Assembly (NCBI RefSeq): GCF_921293095.1
Contig: NC_060248.1
Span: forward strand, 133,250,972 to 133,314,971
From: Ischnura elegans
Taxonomy: Eukaryota; Arthropoda; Insecta; Odonata; Coenagrionidae
Direction of reading: 5' to 3'
Length of the DNA stretch: 64,000 nt
Shown in pieces: positions 55,605 through 64,000 of this stretch. The notes below the pieces were generated by a model. It saw nothing but the letters and a program-made list of their open reading frames with translations. It did not search any database and was not told the origin of the DNA. Position numbers and translations under genes: made by a program. How positions within the stretch are numbered: position 1 is the first letter of the stretch; every line of letters begins with the position of its first letter.

Positions 55605-57230
55605 TATACTCGCTTAGCTCGCTGGGGGGGCTCTGCCCCCCCTTGGCCCCCCCGAAAAAGGCCTGCGGCCTGTTATGCTCACTGTGGGAGGTCTTACACT
55701 TTTTGTTTGCTACTTGTTACTTAAGGATCGTTTACTTTTAAGCTGGCTAGCTTAGGTATAAGCAATATTTCCACTTTCACGTAAAACGAGCGCATGGTAC
55801 GTAGGCTACAATATGAATGTAAATATTTATAAAGAGAAACGTTTTTCTGAGGGGCTAAAAAAGTAAATAAATTTCTACGAGTTTCTCTAACTTATTCAAT
55901 TCAAATACAAAAAACGTTGAGACCACGTTCCACTGCATACATAATATCATAACATAACACCACCTAATGCATACGTAATATCATAACATAACGACTTTAC
56001 GTATCACAATGAAAAACACGTTTATTAATTATTTTCCACAAAACTCAACCAAATTCTTGATACACGAATAAGATGTAACAGCTGTTCCCCTTCGTAAGCG
56101 AATTACGTAGGGACAGAATATCAATATCTAGAACAAATGCGCCTAAGCATGAATTGGGGCTAGTATGATGAATTTTATCGAAATATTATTTATCGTGATC
56201 GCGAATGATTTCACTTCAGAAATACCTCTATTTAAAGTTTTAATGAATCGGGATACACAAATATCTCAGCTTTAATATCCAACGCAATGCGCAATAAATC
56301 TGGTGAGTAACGGATCACAGCCTTTGGTGTACAAGACATTGTGAATGTCAAGATTTCGATAATTTTCACAGTTGAATAACTTAGTCACTCAAGGAAACGT
56401 GATTTTCGCAAGACAAATAATTGAATAAGAAATACCTTTATTTGCACTTATCTTCCATATTGTATTATTCACTGCCTATTCACTCCTGCAGCTCACGGAT
56501 AACATTGTACATTAAAAAGGAAATTAACGGAAAAAAGAACGTAAACAAAAATAAAAAGTTATCACCATCACAAAACACGATAATAAAATCATTTTTACCA
56601 ACCTATATTATGTAAGACTTGTTTAAAAGTCTTTCTACTACAATCGTGTATCGCCAACAAGATACGAACTATAGTCAACAGCACGAATCATATTTCAAAT
56701 ATGGCATTTAGAGCACTTGTTAACTTTGAAATTAATAACCACCACACTCTCGATGTAATATACCAAAAACAACAACTAATTTCTTACCTTACATTTCTCC
56801 GCTTTTCATTTGAATGCGCTTTGATTTAAACAGGTGTTTGTTCTTGCGGAAAGAAGACGCAAAGAAATAGACACTTCAATTATTACTTTCTTAATTTCCT
56901 ACCTTATATTTATCAGTTTTTCGTTTCATTTCCTTTATCTTCTTTCCCAGTTTAGCTCCTCTTGTTTGCATAAACAAATATGTTGCTATGATTGTTTGCT
57001 TGTATGACTGCCGCGCCGCCATTGGAATTTGGTGGCCATTTTTTGAACTAATCCCCATACACTCAATTTTATATGAATAGACTGATAAATAATTGTAAAT
57101 TTAGTGTTTTCATAATTTTTCCTAGGGTTTCAGACAATTTTAGAGGGGGTCTTCATTAGACTTTTTGCCGTATCTCGTCTCGTTCACCCCAAACATTTGT
57201 ATACGTGAATGAATGAATGAATGAGTGGTC
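55605..57230 (-). repeat. Long unclassified interspersed repeat, copy B
   Basis: This is the inverted partner of 22480-25205. It begins (in plus coordinates) with a G-rich and C-rich block at 55618-55670 (next to GGCCTGCGGCCTG), matching the end of copy A, and ends near 57200 with CGTTCACCCCAAACATTTG. A short GAAT microsatellite lies at the end. It lacks about 600 bp present in copy A. No coding capacity was found. Confidence 0.7.
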
Positions 57231-57301
57231 GTTAAGAGGCTTCATGTTATATAGATTAGTGGACGATATTCTCTCGTACTTTTCCGAGGCGTTCTCGATT
57301 T

Positions 57302-58951
57302 GATGATCTATCCATCTTTCGGGTTCTCGCCGCGTTCATTTTTTTATGCCCCGTTCACAGTACCGTCATTGTCAACCAGCGTAAAGATGACGCCAGAACC
57401 AGCATGCGTTCACACATACCATGGTTAGACAGTGGCGGCATCTGATGAATGGTCATGTAAGTTCAAGTGAAAAATGAATTGACAAGAGCGAATAACCTGT
57501 TGGGAGGAAATAGCGGATGTGCAGTAAACATTTTTGGTGTTAATTGCAATGAGTTTCAACGTATACGTATAGTATGTGCTGCTTAGGAATGAAATAATTG
57601 CCTTGCAGCGTCGCCGAGCATTGTTCCTTGCACAATTCTTGCCACGTAGAAGTTAAATCAATTGTGATTGTCCAACTAATCATTTCATCCATCACATTTT
57701 TCTACTAATCTATTGAATCCGAATTAAAGTGACTATTAGTAATAATGTGGTTGGTATCAATTACATGTACTACTACTTGCCCTTGATTCGGATGTGTTGA
57801 CTCATCACTGATGTAGGTGATGAAATGAGAACCGAATAACCTTGAGCCATAAGCCTTAATTGAGGCACCCTTGTGGTGATTTGGGATTGAGATACACTTG
57901 TCGCTTCATTGCAGTCCTAGTAATTATTAATTACTGATTTTGACGGAGGACATGGTCCAATCTGATGCAATACAACAAATTAAAAGTTTATTCACTTCAT
58001 TTATTCAATAGTTGACGAATAAACTTGTAGAGATGTGACTTGGATATTGCATAAATTAATCTTACGAAATAAGAGAGAGAACGTGGAAATTTTTTGTACT
58101 TTTTAACATCACCTGACGTTTCTAGCTTCATTTTCTAGAGTTATGTGACCAGCAATAAGCCTGATATTTTATATTATGGGAAGAAATTTTGTTCAAGGAA
58201 GAACATAAGAAATCTTTTTTAAACTGAGCCAAAGAACCATTACCAAAACATTTAAATAATTGTGACCATCGCATTTTTAAAGGGGTAGTTTCGCACATTT
58301 TACATTATTTCCATTAAAATATTTATAGAGATAATTCAATATGTCCGTAAAAATACAATGCGAGCAAATTTCACTACGAACTTTAATATATCTCATATTT
58401 TAATATCAATTTTAAAATTTATTGGCATTCAACAAATCACGGAAGGAATCTATAGCACTTTCCTTTGAATTAATTCTGACGAATATTGTTCAATAAGAAC
58501 GGCCGTCTCCTCTTCGAATGCTTTACTCTGTGTTTTCTTTCCTCCTATCCCACCTTGTTGCTGCTTCGCCTTCTTTTTCTAACGAGCTTTTAACCAACTT
58601 GCGCTCACAGACGCATGAACTACCGCCAACCATGGTCGGAAAACGGTGGTCATAATCCCAACCACGGTTAACGGTAACTTGCGTTCACACTTCGTTTTGT
58701 AACCATGGTCGGGCTTAACCAGCGTTAAAAGAGCGTAGTGTGAACGGGTCATTAGGGTGACAGTAACAGTTTCGCCTGGATTCCACCAGGTGTCTTCTGG
58801 CCAAAGTGCCGATATCAGTATTTTCACCGCGCTTATTAAATACCGATATCGGCACTTGGACCTGAAGACACCTGGTGGTATCCAGGCTAAACTGTTACTG
58901 TCACCCTATGGCAATCAACGCGGCGAGAACCCGAAATATGGAGAGATCATC
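57302..58951. mobile_element. Nested terminal-inverted-repeat elements
   Basis: The outer inverted repeats are 57302-57340 and 58913-58951 (both read GATGATCT ... TTTCGGGTTCTCGCCGCGTT from outside). Just inside is a second pair, 57349-57385 and 58717-58750, sharing CCCGTTCACA and (T/C)AACCAGCGT. Between the inner right end and the outer right end lies a strong hairpin (58754-58907). No transposase remains between. The outer ends resemble those of the hairpin element at 53154-53347. Confidence 0.6.
58754..58907. repeat. Long hairpin with arms of about 60 bp
   Basis: The arms begin AGGGTGACAGTAACAGTTT and end with its complement. Inner landmarks CACCAGGTGTCTTC and GTGCCGATATC recur in inverted form. 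Only a few mismatches are present. It could be a MITE inserted into, or trimmed from, the surrounding element. Confidence 0.7.
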
Positions 58952-58984
58952 TAATAATAGTGGACGACCATAAACAACCAACAA

Positions 58985-59075
58985 ACAGCAAAGGGGTTAC
59001 CTACCCAGGCGATACTCGAACCTGCGACCTTCAGTTAGGAAGACTTAGACTACCCTGCCGCCACCGAGGCCGGCA
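58985..59075 (-). repeat. tRNA-like SINE head
   Basis: On the minus strand, TGGCGGCAGGGTAG (box A-like) is followed by GGTTCGAGTATC (box B-like) at the expected distance. No functional tRNA fold. Confidence 0.5.
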
Positions 59076-59269
59076 TGATAATGGCATTTCTCGAAGTTAT
59101 ATCCTATCCTTGTTCCTTGCTCTGAGCCATCTAGAGGATTTTTGATTTAGGAAGTCAAAAGGTCTCAGCGGGGCTTCACCGAAGCGCTCTCTCTATCCAC
59201 CAGGCTATCACGTTCCCTAAAGCAGACTGTGGATGAAAATACGAAAAAATATGGGGGCGGATAGATCCC

Positions 59270-59365
59270 GCGCCATTCGTTGAGAGCAGGCTAATGTCAA
59301 CGCCAGGTTTCACCCCACCCGTCCCTCACGGCGCAAATGACCAAAGATTCCGTTCTTAAGCCGAA
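59270..59365 (+). mobile_element. tRNA-derived SINE, 3' half (copy 3)
   Basis: Matches the 3' half of the SINE at 59517-59790: GAGAGCAGGCTAATGTCAAC, then GCCAGGTTTC, ACCC and GGCGCAAATGACC. The 5' head is not present. Confidence 0.6.
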
Positions 59366-59516
59366 GAAGCAACAATAGGTAAAGAAGTGAGACAAGGGTT
59401 TCTCTCCCGTGACTACTTTCATTCTTATATCGAGAAATCCGTCGATTAAATCAAGGTGAGGGATTTAATATCCACAGGGGAAGTATTAGCAGGCCGATTT
59501 TCTGACGACGGGATCG

Positions 59517-59790
59517 GGTTGATGTTACTGCTCGAGTGTTGGCTTCCCACCCAGACGGTTGGGGTTCAAATCCCGGTGGTGGCTGATATATTCCAGAAAC
59601 TGCCCTATTTCTGAGTGCTTTTCGGAGGGCACTTTAAGTACAGCGCTCCGTCCTTCGGATGGGACGTTAAGCAGTGGTGTCCTCTGGGCCTTTCGTTAAG
59701 AGCTGGCTAATGCCAGCGCCGGGTTTCTCTACACCCTTCCATCCTTAACCGTACCAATGACGCAAATGACCTTAGCTGTATTAATAAAGT
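59517..59790 (+). mobile_element. tRNA-derived SINE, copy 2
   Basis: The best-preserved copy. The head has GTTGATGTTACTGCTCGAGTG and GGGGTTCAAATCCCGG (box B); the body has CGCTCCGTCCTTCGGATGGG, ACGTTAAGC and AGCTGGCTAATGCCAGCGCC. The tail ends near ATTAATAAAG. Confidence 0.8.
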
Positions 59791-59799
59791 ATTCATCAC

Positions 59800-62700
59800 A
59801 TTCTATCCATTCCTATGTTGCAGGAAACTTCAACGCAGCTTAGCTAACTCTGCTGAATTGACCGAACTATTCCATCCTAACGATGGTAGTGATTCAAAAT
59901 TCCAAAGTTTAAGTGATGAAATGAAGCTCTGAGGGATACTACAGTTCTCATTATAATGTTCCAAAAGTGAGCGATAGGCAATTAAAACTCAGCAATCTAA
60001 AAACATTGGCCCATCAATTCATGCAAGGCATCCGATTTCTTGATGGATCTTAGCGATGAAAAACGGTGCTGTGCCCATTTGTGATCAGTTATTGGCACCC
60101 AACGTTTTGACGAATTTTCGCGGAAATAACATACACCAAGAATGGGAATTTATGATGGATGTTTCATAATTTCTCATTCACCACAATTTTTGCGGAAAAA
60201 TTCGTCGTATATATGGACATTTACGGTAAATAATTATTGAATTATGTAAGGCGAGTAAACTTTGTAAAAGTGCACTATTATTTTTTTATTGCTTTTTTCA
60301 CTTATACTTCTGAACTGTACTGTTTTCGACACTTATAACCAATTTTGCTCTTTAGAGTTGTTTAAAATAACCCTTGAAAGTATTTGAACCTGTGAACTCA
60401 GGAATAGTGTAAAAAGCACATTTTTGTGATTCCAAGAAAAAGTTGCAAACTGAATGGCGATCCTTTGCAATAACTGAAAACTGAGGTAATTTTTGAGGAG
60501 ACCAACCCAACTCTTTCCTGCCCTCGTGCCCAGGGATGCCTACTTACAAATAATATTGGGGTGAGGGGCCAAACCGGGGATCTTGCCCAGGGAAATGTTA
60601 TAAGTAGTGAGTTAAAAGTTTTTGAAGCATTTTAGAAGAGTCATATGATCAGCATTAGCACTCTTATAACTCGAATCTCAATATCTGTACCCTCCTGGGA
60701 AAATCGAAAAGCGTGACACATTTTTCCCCTCACCCATAACAAATTTTTAGGGGGCTCGTGCCCCCTCAGGCTCCATGGAATCAGTGCCACTGTTCGTGCC
60801 GCGAAATGGCGGATTTTCCTTACAATGGAAATTTTCCGTTTTTTTTTGTTTTTGTTTCGTAGATATTTCAAATGTAGAAGATGTGCAGTAGTTCATGTTG
60901 TTCAATACTTGGGGTATTCTTATGGAGTGTAATTAGGCACGAACTGAAAGTACGAATGGTGCAAGGAGCAACTTGCGAGGAGACGGGTGACGCAACAATT
61001 GCTAGGGAGGCAGCCATCTTGTGACGCTGCTTTGAGGCGATCGCTACGAACTGATTTGGGAATCCCTGAGACACTCGTCTAGGATAACGAAATAACCGAC
61101 TTAAAATGAGGTCATGGAGGCTTAGCCCATTGACAACGAATTGTATTACGACAGTATTTTACAGACGTCCTCCATGCAGATCAATCAACGAAACGGCCTC
61201 TTTGCCTTCGAAGGTCTTCCGCGCCAATATTGAGAAGTTTCTCCGAATGCGGTGGACCACGAAACATCAGCAGGGGAGGAGGGAGGGAGGATTTTCACAT
61301 CGTTGACCTGACCCGACCCCGTTCTTCCCGTACTGTGCGTCGCCGGGAAGGAACTTGTCTCGTGCCCCCTGGAGTTTCCCAAAGGTCAAGGGCCTGTGGC
61401 TCCCGTGGCGCGGTTACCTTTTAAAAAAGAAAATGAAAAACCTTCCTCTAAAATAAGGGGTCAGGCGTGTGTGCTGAGATTCCTAATAACGTTGTGCTGT
61501 CCGGAACCACACCAACAAGTCCACCATTTAAACCCACTCAGCACATCAACAAATATTTCGCGGCCCATATTTTATGGTGACTGATACAAGTGCTTTTCTC
61601 GAATTGACTAGAATCTCGGTTGGATTACTGGACAGAGAAACGTACAGGAACGAGGCGCAATGGTAAACGACCACCATGAGAAGTTGAACTTGTTCATAAT
61701 ATAACTATTGAGCATACTATTTCATCCTCGTGTAAATAATCGGTTGCCGATAGTGAATATCCGATTTTTCTTCTCCTCTTCCGGACACCTTATCAAATCC
61801 AACGTGTCCAATAAAGTAGTAAATCTAAACTTTATATCTTCAGGGTGGGAAAAGATAGCATTGAAAGAGGAATTCTGGACTATTTCTCTTCATAACAGTT
61901 TAGATTTGAGGTTAAGAGTCGGTATTCATAGAGATTCATAGCGGTTTATTTTAATTTTGAAACTCGCCTTTCACATGAGCTCGTAATAACAGTCTAGAAT
62001 GTTCTGGCAGTGCTTGGCTCGAAAAATATCGTCATATCCTTAGGATTTATGAGGAATATAAAGGTAGAAATGTAAGTGCATCCTGTGAGAATTTTATTTC
62101 AAAAACTGAGAGATTTTCCATTTTATGGTGACTATTTTAGGAGATTAAGTATTGAACAGGATGGGAACAGTTGAAAATGATTCAAGCAAATTTTGAGGCA
62201 GGAAATTTTTATCGCCAGCCCTTTAAAAATATATGGAACATTTTTTAAGTTAACAAAACTATTTTTAAGTTGCATAATGAATCAGGATTTCCATATAACC
62301 TCCTGTGTGTGGCAAAAAGCTTTAATATTATATTTATTACGGTAAAATTGTCATTTATTTAGCGATCCGTCACCAAATATTTGCATTTCTCCACATTTTC
62401 AACTTGAAATAAACTCGCTGTCCAACTTCCTATGGCTAAATTATTCTTTGTCCATTGTTCTCACTTGAATTTGTAATAATGTAGGAGTAAATTTATCACT
62501 TTCAGAGAGGAATGTTGCAACGGCAGATTCATATTACTCGTTGGAATCACCAGGAAGTTGAACCATCGAAATCCTGATTTTTTAGAACGTACTGTATAAT
62601 CCTGTGGCCTTTGTTCTCAAGGCACGGTGAGGCTTCGCCGTTTATACAACCCATTTAATGTTCCGTTGGGAATAGCTGTGGTGGAAAAGAAAAAAAACAC

Positions 62701-63640
62701 ATTGGGCTAGTTCGCAAAGTTTATTATTTTCAAAAGTCCACTATTTAGAAATGTGTTATTCAAAGTAATGCTTGATAGATATTCTTTCAATTAGAGGTAG
62801 GAGTTAACAAAAAATCACAAATATTTACTGATTATACTAATATTTTATATTTTTTTCGTCATTTTTGGGTGATAAAAAAAACAAAATTTCTCGCAGATTT
62901 GATATTTCCGCCCATGCAACATTCCTAAGTAGGTTGCGTGCAGCCCAGTTCACTGTCTCCCTAGCAATAAAATGTTTAATCTCACGACTGCTCAAGAGTC
63001 TTGCGGTTTTGAAACCACTCTAGTGGTCACCCAGAATGGAAGAAATGGTTATGCTATGTTATGACTCATGAAAACGACCGCAGCTATTTCTCACACGTTC
63101 TTATGGTGCTTCTAGATGCAAACATCAGGAGAGATTACTCTCGTTCTGAGTTGTCCGGTTGATAACATTTAGGTGCCATCAGATATTGCAACGTAAAGGA
63201 GAGCAATGAGTTAGGGGCGTACCAAGGATCATAACTAAGGGGGGGCATGCAATGATCTAAGGGAGGGGGCAAGCCAAGTTGTGACATTTTAGCATGGAAA
63301 AGGTAATGAAACCAACATTTTTAAAAAATTGTAACAGCGCCTTATTAGTTTATTTCCTTAAAAAAGTTTTATTTTAGTTACATATCTCATACATATTATT
63401 TTTCGTGGCTTTCAAGAAAATTTGTAGAATACTTTCGTTTCCATTCAGTACTGATTTTGCTTAAAGAATTTTGCGATTTTTGCTTCGAGAGAGGGGGCAG
63501 CTGCCCCCCTCCTAGCCCCTCGCTGGGTACAACAATGCAATGAGTTATAAAAATAAGGTCGTATAGTATATTCGTATGCATAGATGTTCAACTTTTGTGT
63601 GACGGCTAGCTTTCTTCGACGTTGTCGGTATTGTGAGTCA
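59800..63640. other. No gene recognised
   Basis: AT-rich. Short GC-rich palindromic blocks at 60745-60770 (GGGGGCTCGTGCCCCC) and 63490-63510 (GGGGGCAGCTGCCCCC) look like related decayed repeats; a further G-rich block is at 63238-63272. Confidence 0.4.
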
Positions 63641-63644
63641 TAAA

Positions 63645-64000
63645 CATTAGGGATTTGCGAGTACTCGAAAATTCGAGTCGATAACGTCTAAGTTTTTAAA
63701 GTCGATAAGTCGAGAGTTTCAGCGTGCTGTATACGCAGCAGTCATCCAATGTATTAGTCGACGTGGACGCCGAATACCTTTTCATCGACCTGGGTAGCCG
63801 ACCATCTTCCGACCCGGCGGCGTATTCTGAGTTATCAGAGTGGACCGCTGCATTCCTTATACTTTCTAATGCAATACTTTTATGCCCGACCCTACTTTCT
63901 TTATTCAAACGCTGAGAGAATACGTAAAAATCGTTAAGATTTCTATGAAAAAAATGCAACTTTTAGGTTTTAGCGGACAGTGCTGGTGGAATTTCAAAAA
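63645..64000 (+). mobile_element. Possible hAT-like element, left end only
   Basis: The sequence TAGGGATTTGCGAGTACTCG followed by repeated CGAGT / TCGATAA-type motifs resembles a hAT-type terminus. The right end is beyond the window and no transposase is visible. Confidence 0.3.

Noticed and set aside
1..64000. CRISPR arrays, operons or bacterial promoters
   Set aside because: No regularly spaced repeats with unique spacers; spliced exons, a TATA box and poly(A) signals show eukaryotic nuclear DNA.

Overview
This is eukaryotic nuclear DNA, almost certainly from an arthropod and probably an insect. It is AT-rich, sparse in genes, and full of decayed retroelements: Penelope-like elements, RTE-type and CR1/jockey-type LINEs, a Mag-like Ty3/gypsy element and tRNA-derived SINEs. 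The only gene I can follow over several exons is a secreted CUB-domain serine protease of the insect 'venom serine protease 34' type. The species cannot be named from the sequence.

Gene content. The protease lies on the minus strand and covers about 28 kb. A TATA box lies at 50049-50056 and coding exons at 49664-49866, 36848-37139, 34427-34733, 29867-29974, 28947-29101 and 22043-22234. Every donor and acceptor is GT/AG and every intron phase agrees, which is the main evidence for the model. Three other exon-like pieces are supported by splice sites: a plus-strand internal exon at 2545-2710, a minus-strand terminal exon at 15129-15419 with a poly(A) signal, and a plus-strand terminal exon at 32287-32754 nested in a protease intron. 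The last two encode small single-pass membrane segments with similar motifs.

Mobile DNA from left to right: a dispersed repeat (4.9-5.3 and 9.4-9.9 kb); a near-perfect 2.2 kb palindrome of two head-to-head Penelope-like elements (6.9-9.2 kb); a Penelope-type hairpin (9.72-9.86 kb); an RTE LINE on the minus strand (12.2-14.9 kb) that has lost its reverse transcriptase core and carries a Penelope-like insertion; more RTE pieces (10.0, 16.2-17.0, 28.2, 48.8, 52.5 and 54.1 kb); CR1/jockey-type 3' ends (18.9-19.5 and 36.4-36.8 kb); two inverted copies of a long unclassified repeat (22.5-25.2 and 55.6-57.2 kb); a 378-bp element with terminal direct repeats around a tRNA-like core (35.2-35.6 kb); a nearly complete gypsy-type provirus with short LTRs (39.2-44.1 kb); inverted-repeat elements (37.8, 53.1 and 57.3-58.95 kb); and SINEs (48.2 and 59.2-59.8 kb).

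The most interesting pattern is a small module repeated at four loci: a CTGATGA-like box, a stem-loop, GAAA, a self-complementary 6-8 nt stretch, then an AT-rich stretch ending in a GT-rich motif. It resembles the reduced-stem-III hammerhead ribozymes reported from Penelope-like retroelements, and at three of the four loci it occurs in inverted, head-to-head arrangement.
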